Assembly (NCBI GenBank): GCA_021820675.1
Contig: JAKADI010000122.1
Span: 1 to 6,095 of the forward strand
DNA length: 6,095 bases
From: Bacillota bacterium
GTDB taxonomy: Bacteria; Bacillota; Sulfobacillia; Sulfobacillales; Sulfobacillaceae
Direction: 5' to 3'
Both the position numbers and the translations under genes were made by a program. Shown here in pieces: positions 1-5,832 of this stretch (positions within the stretch are counted from its first letter, which is position 1; each line of letters opens with the position of its first letter). The notes under the pieces were generated by a model. The model searched no databases, had not been told where the DNA came from, and was given only the letters and a program-made list of their open reading frames with translations.

Positions 1-318
1 ATCGGCTAACAGAATCGCTCGGCAGGAGCGGGGCCAGAGCCCCGCAACGCGTTTCACGCAGGTCATTTCCCACTCGCGCAGCGGATCTGTGAGCGGATCC
101 TTCTGAACCGTGACCCAAGCGAGCAACATATCTCCCAAGTCGGTCGTGGGATTATTGATGACGTAATCGAAAAACTCTGCAACTGCATTGACCTCTGAAT
201 CAAGATACTTCGTAAAGACCCCCTTGTTACCTTGACGACGGCACCGTATTGCATCGAGGAATGCGCCGAAATCCTCTAGGAGAAAACAGATTGGCTGCGC
301 ATCGAGCCCACGAACCAA
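1..318 (-). CDS. Unrecognised partial ORF at left edge
   Basis: A minus-strand frame is free of stops from the left edge to position 408, where it meets the TAA of the propeller gene in the same phase. The translation looks protein-like, with alternating hydrophobic and charged residues and stretches such as FLLEDFGAFLDAI and EVNAVAEFFDYVINN, but I recognise no family. No ATG opens this frame. The coordinates given use a TTG at 316-318, with a GAGGGA 12 nt upstream, which is farther than usual. A better-spaced ATG at 321-323 lies in another frame and reaches a stop after 15 codons. The C-terminus lies outside the window. The frame could be a real gene with a weak start, a frameshifted remnant, or a chance open frame. 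A 13-bp inverted repeat overlaps its beginning, which is unusual for coding sequence. Confidence 0.35.
   Translation of the reverse strand, partial: MVRGLDAQPICFLLEDFGAFLDAIRCRRQGNKGVFTKYLDSEVNAVAEFFDYVINNPTTDLGDMLLAWVTVQKDPLTDPLREWEMTCVKRVAGLWPRSCRAILLAD
28..45. repeat. GC-only 7-bp hairpin
   Basis: GCGGGGC (28-34) and GCCCCGC (39-45) form a perfect stem with a 4-nt loop, CAGA. It lies inside the unrecognised left-edge frame and lacks a T-run on either side, so it is recorded only as a strong local secondary structure. Confidence 0.5.
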
Positions 319-367
319 AGCATCACGCGTTCCCTCGTATAAAGACAGAGGCGGACGCGTGATGCTT
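318..367. repeat. Perfect 13-bp inverted repeat with nested stem
   Basis: The arms AAGCATCACGCGT (318-330) and ACGCGTGATGCTT (355-367) are perfect reverse complements separated by 24 nt. Inside the spacer, CCTC (333-336) can pair with GAGG (348-351), which would extend the hairpin after a small internal loop. It sits 42-91 nt beyond the stop codon of the propeller gene. No run of T follows on either strand, so a standard intrinsic terminator is not shown. It could be an RNA processing or stabilising hairpin, a protein-binding site, or a trace of a mobile element. Confidence 0.75.
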
Positions 368-408
368 ACGCAGCTAATCTTTCGAATCTTTTTTGCCTTA
401 TCGCTGTG

Positions 409-1545
409 TTATCGTTCTAATTGGCCAATTTTCTTGGCAATGACCGCCATTTTATAGGCCAGATGACGTTCTTCCTGAATCAAGTGGGCGACTTTTTGCT
501 GCCGGGACATCGGGGCGGGATCGAGAACCGTAGCGCTCTGACCCGCCTGATTGATGGCGTAGACCGTGGAGGTGTGTTTGTCGACTGCAATTCCTTGGGG
601 TTGCCGGCCGGTAGGGAGGCTTTGGGTAACTTGATTGGTTTGGGTGTCGATTATGCTCACCTGATTGCTTAAGGAGTCGTTGACGAACAGACGGTGAACA
701 CCAGGATCGAGGGCGATTCCGTGTGGAGATTTCCCGACGGGAATATCTTTAACCACCCGGTTATGCTGAATGACGGCGACTTCGTTGGCGGCGCTCACTC
801 CGGTATAGACCAGATGATTGCGCACATCGCAGATGATGTTCCACGGATGCGGCCCGACGGTAATGGTTTTTTCGACCTGGAACGTCTTTTGATTGATGAC
901 CGAGACAGAATCTCCCTGGGGATTGACCTTTTGCGACGGATTGGAAGCGAAAGGATTGATTCCGGTGTTGGCAGCATAAATCGTATGGGTGCGCGGATTG
1001 ACACTTACGCCCCAGGGATTGGGTCCGACGGGGATGGATTTCATGACTTGGTTGGTTTTGAGGTTAATCACCTCAACGGCGTTGAGGGAAATGTTGGATA
1101 CAAAGGCTTCATGCAGGCGCTGGGACACTGCGAGTCCGTGAGGATGCCCCCCCACCTTGATTTGCGCTTCGAGTTGGTCGGTTTTGGCATTGATTACGTC
1201 GACCAGGCCGCGTTGAATGTCGGTGACATAAACGGTATTGGTCTTTTGATCGACCATGACCGTATGCAAGGTGCCGCCAATGGTGATCGTCCCGATTTTC
1301 TGTCCTGTTTGAGCATTTAAAACCGTTACGGTGCCGTGAGCCAAATTGCTGACAAATAGTTTATTCAGCCGTTGGTCGACACCGGCAAAATGCGGGGTGG
1401 GCCCCACATCCGTCCAGGTGTGACGCACTTGATAGGATGGGGATAAATGGGAGGATGAGGTGGCCCCGGAATGTAGCAAGGGCCCGGAGATTAGAGACGC
1501 TAAGCCAGCCAAAGCCATTAATCCTGTGCTCTGAGTGTGGATCAT
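409..1545 (-). CDS. YVTN/YncE-type seven-bladed beta-propeller protein, probably exported
   Basis: This 378-residue protein has seven regular repeats of about 40 residues. Each pairs a turn of the form VGxxPxG with a YVTN-like strand: FVSN (64-67), YVTD (106-109), FVSN (148-151), YAAN (190-193), YTGV (247-250), FVND (287-290) and YAIN (329-332). That count fits a closed seven-bladed propeller, a fold that usually binds proteins, ligands or DNA rather than catalysing a reaction. Blade four carries an extra Asn/Pro/Gln-rich loop around residues 194-212. A helical, basic tail (about 346-378) follows the last blade. The N-terminus has a hydrophobic stretch (about 8-24) suggesting export, but it lacks Lys or Arg before it, so the signal is atypical, and there is no lipobox cysteine. 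The ATG start is well supported: an in-frame TGA lies 24 nt upstream and AAAGGGGA precedes it at 7-nt spacing. The partner and exact role are unknown. Confidence 0.9.
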   Translation of the reverse strand: MIHTQSTGLMALAGLASLISGPLLHSGATSSSHLSPSYQVRHTWTDVGPTPHFAGVDQRLNKLFVSNLAHGTVTVLNAQTGQKIGTITIGGTLHTVMVDQKTNTVYVTDIQRGLVDVINAKTDQLEAQIKVGGHPHGLAVSQRLHEAFVSNISLNAVEVINLKTNQVMKSIPVGPNPWGVSVNPRTHTIYAANTGINPFASNPSQKVNPQGDSVSVINQKTFQVEKTITVGPHPWNIICDVRNHLVYTGVSAANEVAVIQHNRVVKDIPVGKSPHGIALDPGVHRLFVNDSLSNQVSIIDTQTNQVTQSLPTGRQPQGIAVDKHTSTVYAINQAGQSATVLDPAPMSRQQKVAHLIQEERHLAYKMAVIAKKIGQLER

Positions 1546-1552
1546 GCAGATG

Positions 1553-1560
1553 TCCCCTTT
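1553..1560 (-). promoter_or_regulatory. RBS of the beta-propeller gene
   Basis: AAAGGGGA on the minus strand ends 7 nt before the ATG at 1543-1545. It fixes the start together with the in-frame upstream stop. Confidence 0.7.
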
Positions 1561-1791
1561 CGTTAATCAAAATGGTCGGGCCGCAGTTTTTGGAACATAG
1601 GCTCCATGTCCTTCATACATGGTTTTTCTAAGAAATTGATAAAAGAACACGGACCGAGGCGGAATGGGCTCCATTATTGCGGGGTGATTTAGAATTTGTC
1701 CATGGGCAAATGATATAAGCGAATGTCGCTCAGCTGTCGCTTGCGTCATGGGCGAACTGGACTGGCACAGTCAATAGTCCATATAAAATAA

Positions 1792-1808
1792 TCCCCACGG
1801 CAAGGGGA
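1792..1808 (-). terminator. Weak terminator-like hairpin
   Basis: TCCCC and GGGGA form a 5-bp stem around a 7-nt loop. On the minus strand it is followed by a T-rich tract, TTATTTTATAT (1781-1791). It lies about 295 nt beyond the acyltransferase stop and might end that transcript, but the stem is short and the tract is interrupted. Confidence 0.25.
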
Positions 1809-1968
1809 GAATTTTCGACAACGTAAAAATGTGCCAGTTCATCACAGATGGGGTGCCTGCAGGAGGGTACGCCATCCTGCCCCGACAGGCCCGGAGGGGG
1901 TGGGGTCGCTTTCAGAATTTCACCCCTGGCGTTTCGACCTCGCCGACAGTGGGTGAGCTGATATGCTG

Positions 1969-1988
1969 CTGTCCGGACAGATGTCTGT
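1969..1988. repeat. Overlapping palindromes CTGTCCGGACAG and ACAGATGTCTGT
   Basis: CTGTCCGGACAG (1969-1980) is a perfect 12-bp palindrome. ACAGATGTCTGT (1977-1988) overlaps it and is symmetric around a central TG. A further GACAG half-site lies at 1945-1949. Such repeated half-sites can be an operator for a dimeric regulator, but they are over 400 nt upstream of the propeller start, so any target is uncertain. Confidence 0.4.
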
Positions 1989-2101
1989 AACGCCACGGGC
2001 CGTCGCGTTGTCAGCCATCGCCGGTTATAAGACAAGGTTCCATCCGGGCTCTGTGTCGCTAATGGGCATGAGGTGGACCCCGGAAAAAAGAGGGGGCGGC
2101 A

Positions 2102-4039
2102 TTATCCAGTCCCGGGGTGAATCTCTTCCACGTGTTTGACCACCTGTGCAATCAGTGACGCAAAAAAGGCGGCTCCTTGCGGATTTAAATGCACACCATC
2201 GGGGTAAAAATAGGACGTTTTACCGGCGCTGGCTTGATACCAGTTGACAATACTCACACGATTGGGGTATTGCTGAGCTCCTTGTGCCAGGGTGCTGTTG
2301 ACGATATTTTGCCACGGTCTTGGAACGCGGGTGTTTACAAAGATTACTTGACGGTTGCCTAAAGATATAATCAGCTGGTCGAGTTGTTGCAATGTGAAAG
2401 GACCATTGGTTCCCAATTCGATAATGACGTAATGTCCCAGTAAGTGTTCCTGCCGCAACTGGCTTATGACCTGAGGCGCCTGGATAAATTGCCGTCCGAC
2501 CTGACCGGTAATCACGATTCCCGGCAATTGTTGGCGTAGATAGGGGGTAGCGTCAATCATAATGGAATCGCCAATGGCCGTGACGCCTTGCCCCGGCTGG
2601 CGGTTAGGGGGTGCCTTGGTCGGGGAGGGATTTTGGGAAGAAGGCACTGGTGCCGGTGACGAAGAGGAAGGCGTTTTGGGAGAGTGGGAAGAGAGCACGG
2701 GTTTAGACGGTGTGTGGTGCGTCTGTTCAGAGGGGGGCGCAGGCGCTGGACCGGATGGTGACGAAACAGGCGTGGCCGAAGGAGTAGAGAGAACCTGAAC
2801 CCGAGTGACCGGTTCCACCGTCATGGCCGTAACGGGAGTTAACAAGCCGAACATGCCCGTGGCGTCAAGACTGACGAGTATCACGACAAAAAGGCTTAAA
2901 CCGCGCGCTGTAAGCGAGAGTGTCTTCCACCGGGCCGGGTGAAAGATGTTGCCCCAGACATGATCCCATTTTCCCTGGCGGATGGGGGATTCTAAAAATC
3001 GCCAGGACAAGCCTGCTATGACCAGACTCGCGAGTACTTGCAAGGAACTTCGTAGGACATTGGGCGGGGCACCCAGTGGCGTGGTCAGGACGATGATGGG
3101 ATAGTGCCAGAGATAAATTCCATACGACCGGACTCCCAGCCATTTTAAAGGCTTGCTCCCCAGGACACGGCCAAGCAAGGACGTGGGATATGCGAGCGCG
3201 GCCACGAGAAACGCCGTCATCACAGACAGCATCATCATGCCGCCGCGGTAGAGGAAGGGTTGATATTCATTCGTCAAGACGACCATGCCAAAGAACGCGA
3301 GAAGACCTAGGATTCCCAGCCCGTCTAGAACAGCTTTCCTGGAGGGCGATAAGGACGGCAAACGGTAGCTGGGCCAGATAAACGCCAGCATGGCGCCGAT
3401 TAGTAAGCTAAATGCCCGCGTGTCGGTTCCGTAGTAGACCCGGTTGGGATTGGTGCCCGCATGATATAGCCAGGCCATGAGGGCACACGACGACAAAATC
3501 AAAACACCAACGATGATGAGGCGGTAGGAAACTTTGGAAATGTAACGGAGAAGCGCCACCAATATTAACGGCCATAGTAGGTAAAATTGTTCCTCAACGG
3601 CCAATGACCAAAGGTGGGTCAGCGGCGACGACGGACCAAACCGTGCGAAATATGAGACATGATGATAGATATACCACCAATTACTGACATAGAAAAAGGC
3701 TGCCAATACATCTTGACGAATCGCCGTGATGGTTCCGGGATCAAAGGCAATGATCCATGTCATCACGATCAGCAGCAAAGCCCACAAGGCAGGTAATAAC
3801 CGTCTGGCGCGGCGAATCCAAAAGTGTCCGAGATCGATGGAACCGCGTTTGTCGTATTGAGCTAATAATAGGTCAGTGATAAGATAGCCGGATAACACAA
3901 AGAAGACATTGACGCCAAGCAAGCCCCCTGCGGCAAAAGGCAGTTGCAAGTGGTAAAAAATTACAGATAGTACAGCTAAGGCGCGCAAGCCATCAAGACC
4001 GGGCATATATCGCGCCTGGCCCTCTACGGGTCTGGGCAT
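2102..4039 (-). CDS. OafA-type membrane O-acyltransferase with C-terminal SGNH domain
   Basis: The protein of 645 residues (numbered from the chosen ATG) has an N-terminal acyltransferase-3 domain: PGLDGLRAL (13-21) with FYH (catalytic-type His30), GVNVFFVLSGYLIT (42-55), RRARRLLPALW (76-86), HLWSLAVEEQFY (142-153), SYGIYLWHYP (305-314) and FLESPIR (348-354). About ten membrane helices span this part, and one more follows at about 380-397. A Pro/Ser/Thr-rich linker (about 413-481) leads to an SGNH domain: GDS with Ser492, a GQVGR block (512-516), GTNG with Asn545, and DGVH with Asp614 and His617. Known relatives move acyl groups from a cytoplasmic donor to envelope polysaccharide, peptidoglycan or lipid, with the SGNH part outside the membrane. 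The substrate here cannot be read from sequence. An upstream GTG at 4046-4048 is in frame, but it lies inside the GAGGTG ribosome site that is ideally spaced for the ATG, so the ATG is preferred. No polysaccharide genes are adjacent. Confidence 0.95.
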   Translation of the reverse strand: MPRPVEGQARYMPGLDGLRALAVLSVIFYHLQLPFAAGGLLGVNVFFVLSGYLITDLLLAQYDKRGSIDLGHFWIRRARRLLPALWALLLIVMTWIIAFDPGTITAIRQDVLAAFFYVSNWWYIYHHVSYFARFGPSSPLTHLWSLAVEEQFYLLWPLILVALLRYISKVSYRLIIVGVLILSSCALMAWLYHAGTNPNRVYYGTDTRAFSLLIGAMLAFIWPSYRLPSLSPSRKAVLDGLGILGLLAFFGMVVLTNEYQPFLYRGGMMMLSVMTAFLVAALAYPTSLLGRVLGSKPLKWLGVRSYGIYLWHYPIIVLTTPLGAPPNVLRSSLQVLASLVIAGLSWRFLESPIRQGKWDHVWGNIFHPARWKTLSLTARGLSLFVVILVSLDATGMFGLLTPVTAMTVEPVTRVQVLSTPSATPVSSPSGPAPAPPSEQTHHTPSKPVLSSHSPKTPSSSSPAPVPSSQNPSPTKAPPNRQPGQGVTAIGDSIMIDATPYLRQQLPGIVITGQVGRQFIQAPQVISQLRQEHLLGHYVIIELGTNGPFTLQQLDQLIISLGNRQVIFVNTRVPRPWQNIVNSTLAQGAQQYPNRVSIVNWYQASAGKTSYFYPDGVHLNPQGAAFFASLIAQVVKHVEEIHPGTG

Positions 4040-4045
4040 GGGTTT

Positions 4046-4051
4046 CACCTC
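4046..4051 (-). promoter_or_regulatory. RBS deciding the acyltransferase start
   Basis: GAGGTG on the minus strand lies 6 nt before the ATG at 4037-4039. The alternative GTG start (4046-4048) forms the last three bases of this site and has no comparable site of its own, so translation most likely begins at the ATG, three codons later. Confidence 0.7.
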
Positions 4052-4119
4052 GCCAACTGGCCACCTATATAACTGGCAACAAGAGTTTTCTGTGACACAA
4101 CATGCTGTCGTTTGGGATT

Positions 4120-4136
4120 AATCGAGGTGGTCGATT
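4120..4136. repeat. Small inverted repeat upstream of the acyltransferase gene
   Basis: AATCGA (4120-4125) and TCGATT (4131-4136) are perfect reverse complements around GGTGG, about 80-97 bp before the acyltransferase start. It could be an operator, but arms of six bases occur often by chance. Confidence 0.25.
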
Positions 4137-4465
4137 CACAGGCTGTTATCAGACCGTCTCGATCCATCACTTCATAAATGGTAACGCTTTCCTTCTCGAT
4201 TATGTTACATTTTGGAACCATCCGTTCGATAAAAAGATCCTATTTTTGGCAGTCGCCCTTCAGTGTTAAGCTTTGATGTTGACGGTCCTAGACAGCATAC
4301 GCGACATGGGCTGGCGTTTAGAACAGGGGACCGGTGGCCGCTTGTGTTTCCCACGCATAACAACGCGTGCGGGTGTGAGTCGTCGCGTCTATAAGTCTAT
4401 GAATGGTATCATTTGGAAACTAGGGAAATTCCCCAATCGATCACGCAATAACTCCTCGTCAAAAA

Positions 4466-4495
4466 GGGTCTCGCCGACCCCAATGAGAAGGGGTC
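4466..4495 (-). promoter_or_regulatory. Possible competing hairpins (attenuator-like)
   Basis: Reading the minus strand, GACCCC (4490-4495) can pair with GGGGTC (4476-4481) across an 8-nt loop. Alternatively, the GGGTC of the second block can pair with GACCC (4466-4470) across a 5-nt loop, and this second hairpin is followed directly by TTTTT (4461-4465). The mutually exclusive geometry resembles a terminator with an antiterminator, about 430 nt upstream of the acyltransferase start. The stems are short, so chance is a real alternative. Confidence 0.25.
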
Positions 4496-4876
4496 AATCA
4501 CGACGATATGGCCGGCGGGTCATCCGGGGGATTCGCCAAGGGTTGAGCGGCCGCTCGTGGCATCGATGCTAGCCTACCTCAACCGTCTGAACCGCCGACG
4601 GATCGGGCGTTGTCCGGGTGGGAGCCCCTACGTGAGACAGCGATCACCATTTCGATTGGCATGGATAGCGCAACTTGCATCATGGCCCCTTGTAACAATT
4701 CCTTAGGTTACCCGCTAGTGGTGCCTATTCAGAACTACGTGCCTTACCGCATGAAAGCTGAGCAAGTCCCCTGGAACGCCAGCCGTTTTTGGGGGATACA
4801 ACTGGATGAGGGTGGGCTGAGGTCTGGACCATGGGGGAATCTAAAGAGGCAAGAGAGAGGTGTGAGGCAATGAGAA

Positions 4877-4897
4877 GGGTGCTGCCCAGCAGCACCC
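4877..4897 (-). terminator. Hairpin terminator after the peroxiredoxin gene
   Basis: GGGTGCTG (4877-4884) and CAGCACCC (4890-4897) form a perfect 8-bp stem with a 5-nt loop, beginning 22 nt beyond the peroxiredoxin stop. On the minus strand it is followed by TTCTCATT, a tract only moderately rich in T. Position and stem strength support a terminator. It would separate the peroxiredoxin transcript from the acyltransferase gene. Confidence 0.65.
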
Positions 4898-4919
4898 GAG
4901 AATCATGAGAAAAGCAGCA

Positions 4920-5456
4920 TTATGCTTTGAGTAGGGGATTTCCCGGCGTCCAATCGATGGGACACAGTCCTCCCGCCTGAATGGCTTGGAGTACCCGCAG
5001 GGTTTCGTCGACCGAACGTCCGACATTGAGGTTATGTACGACTTCATAATCCACATAGCCCTCGGGGTTGATAATAAAGAGTCCCCGGTAGGCGGCACCT
5101 TCTTCCGGTACATAGACCATATAACGGCGTGAGATATCGTGGGTCCAGTCACTCGCTAAAGGATAGCGAATTTCTCCAATGCCGCCTTGATCGGGGCTTT
5201 GGGACATCCAAGCCTTGTGTACATATGGACTATCCGTGGATACCCCGAGGATCTCCGCGTCTAAGTTGCGAAACCGATCAAAAGCTTGGGATAATCCGGT
5301 GATTTCAGTGGGGCACACAAACGTGAAGTCATGCGGATAGAAAAACAAGACGAGCCACTTGCCACGATAACTTTCAAGACGGATATTTTGCGTTTCGCCA
5401 TTGGGCATCACCGCTGGCATATCAAACGTGGGAGCGGGTTTTCCAACAAGAGCCAT
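4920..5456 (-). CDS. Typical 2-Cys peroxiredoxin (AhpC/Prx1 family)
   Basis: This 178-residue cytosolic protein would reduce hydrogen peroxide and organic hydroperoxides using thiols. The peroxidatic site is PHDFTFVCPTE (41-51), with Pro41, Thr45 and Cys48 in the conserved PxxxTxxC arrangement. The catalytic Arg is probably Arg124 in YRGLF. The resolving Cys165 lies in GGLCPIDW near the C-terminus, which places it in the typical two-cysteine class, where it forms an intersubunit disulfide. Length is normal for the family. GGIG (91-94) matches the first motif linked to overoxidation sensitivity, but the C-terminal YF motif is absent and the chain ends soon after PLLKA, so the enzyme is probably robust. 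The start is supported by AAGGAGG 8 nt upstream of the ATG. No AhpF, AhpD or thioredoxin gene is adjacent, so the electron donor is unknown. Confidence 0.96.
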   Translation of the reverse strand: MALVGKPAPTFDMPAVMPNGETQNIRLESYRGKWLVLFFYPHDFTFVCPTEITGLSQAFDRFRNLDAEILGVSTDSPYVHKAWMSQSPDQGGIGEIRYPLASDWTHDISRRYMVYVPEEGAAYRGLFIINPEGYVDYEVVHNLNVGRSVDETLRVLQAIQAGGLCPIDWTPGNPLLKA

Positions 5457-5464
5457 ATGCTATT

Positions 5465-5471
5465 CCTCCTT
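5465..5471 (-). promoter_or_regulatory. Strong RBS of the peroxiredoxin gene
   Basis: AAGGAGG on the minus strand is a near-perfect Shine-Dalgarno sequence 8 nt before the ATG at 5454-5456, consistent with a highly translated antioxidant gene. Confidence 0.85.
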
Positions 5472-5483
5472 GGTTAATTCGGT

Positions 5484-5594
5484 GAATAATGTAACCATCT
5501 GGCGTCATCACCGCATGGACAGGCTTTAAGAGGTATGTTAAAGCCTGCTGGATGATGGCATGGGAAAATCTTTCATACGAGAATAGTGTAACCA
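5484..5594. repeat. Pair of direct repeats GAATARTGTAACCA
   Basis: GAATAATGTAACCA (5484-5497) and GAATAGTGTAACCA (5581-5594) match at 13 of 14 positions, 97 bp apart, and bracket the 10-bp inverted repeat. They could be two sites for one regulator of the divergent pair. I cannot assign them to a known factor. Confidence 0.4.
5520..5547. repeat. Perfect 10-bp inverted repeat upstream of the peroxiredoxin gene
   Basis: CAGGCTTTAA (5520-5529) and TTAAAGCCTG (5538-5547) are perfect reverse complements around an 8-nt spacer, 64-91 bp before the peroxiredoxin ATG. The spacing suits either a dimeric repressor or activator site or a hairpin in the 5' leader. It does not match the PerR consensus. Confidence 0.65.
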
Positions 5595-5819
5595 ATATCG
5601 TCATGTTTGTGCATTCGGCTATGTGCAATGGACGCGTAAATGCCCGAGGGCACTTATGGGTTGAAGCGGTTAGCGTTGGCGGGCTCAAATTTTGATCGAA
5701 GAAGAGTTGCCTACGGTCTAAAGGGGAGTTGTGATACCATGTTCTAAAGAACGAGCCGGAAAATCCCGCTTCACAGCAGAAGTTGGGAACGCTACGACTT
5801 GATGTTTTTTGACGGGGCT

Positions 5820-5826
5820 GAGGTGA
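5820..5826 (+). promoter_or_regulatory. RBS supporting the TTG start of the transporter gene
   Basis: GAGGTGA on the plus strand lies 6 nt before the TTG at 5833-5835. An in-frame TGA at 5824-5826 overlaps this site and excludes any earlier start. Confidence 0.7.
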
Positions 5827-5832
5827 ACAGGA

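Larger units (their letters stand above)
1546..2101. other. 556-bp intergenic region without a convincing gene
   Basis: The frames here are short or lack a start with a ribosome site, and their translations are low in hydrophobic pattern and rich in Arg, Pro and Ser. I therefore treat the stretch as non-coding. It should contain the promoter and any leader of the propeller gene. A poor sigma-A-like pair on the minus strand (GCGACA, 17 nt, TATATC, near 1710-1740) is too weak to call. It also holds a small hairpin at 1792-1808 and palindromes at 1969-1988. Confidence 0.5.
4040..4919. other. 880-bp gap between peroxiredoxin and acyltransferase genes
   Basis: The first 200 bp or so before the acyltransferase start are AT-richer and should carry its promoter and leader, although no clear -35/-10 pair stands out. 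From about 4273 to 4873 several plus-strand frames of 85-110 codons stay open in overlapping, different phases. One reads through residues resembling an ordinary protein (VSRRVYKSMNGIIWKLGKF), another LVASMLAYLNRLNRRR, a third the stretch before GYPLVVPIQNYVPY. None has a ribosome site or a recognisable family. This pattern would suit a decayed, frameshifted gene, but it is also compatible with non-coding DNA. Confidence 0.4.
5457..5832. other. Divergent intergenic region between peroxiredoxin and transporter genes
   Basis: This 376-bp region separates two genes read outward, so it must supply promoters for both. I see no convincing -35/-10 pair on either strand. It holds the 10-bp inverted repeat, the GAATARTGTAACCA repeats and a small palindrome GTTCTAAAGAAC (5741-5752) about 80 bp before the transporter start. 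A minus-strand frame stays open across it and into both neighbours, but it lacks a ribosome site and is mostly antisense to the transporter, so I do not call it a gene. Confidence 0.5.

Noticed and set aside
421..1320. Long plus-strand frames opposite the propeller gene
   Set aside because: They are antisense to a well-supported repeat protein, and their repeats simply mirror the propeller blades.
1730..2035. 101-codon minus-strand frame between the acyltransferase and propeller genes
   Set aside because: It has no ribosome site, opens only at a TTG, and its composition (Arg/Pro/Ser/His rich) does not look like a folded protein.
1549..2101. Promoter-like pairs such as GCGACA with TATATC upstream of the propeller gene
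   Set aside because: The matches are four of six bases at best in each element, which is common by chance in this composition.
4273..4572. Resemblance of MNGIIWKL to the N-terminus of IS5-type transposases
   Set aside because: Only a short stretch matches. The following residues do not continue the family pattern, and no terminal inverted repeats were found.
4481..4879. 12-bp direct repeat CAATGAGAAGGG at 4481-4492 and 4868-4879
   Set aside because: A 12-bp repeat is expected about once by chance in a window this long, and the flanks do not match.
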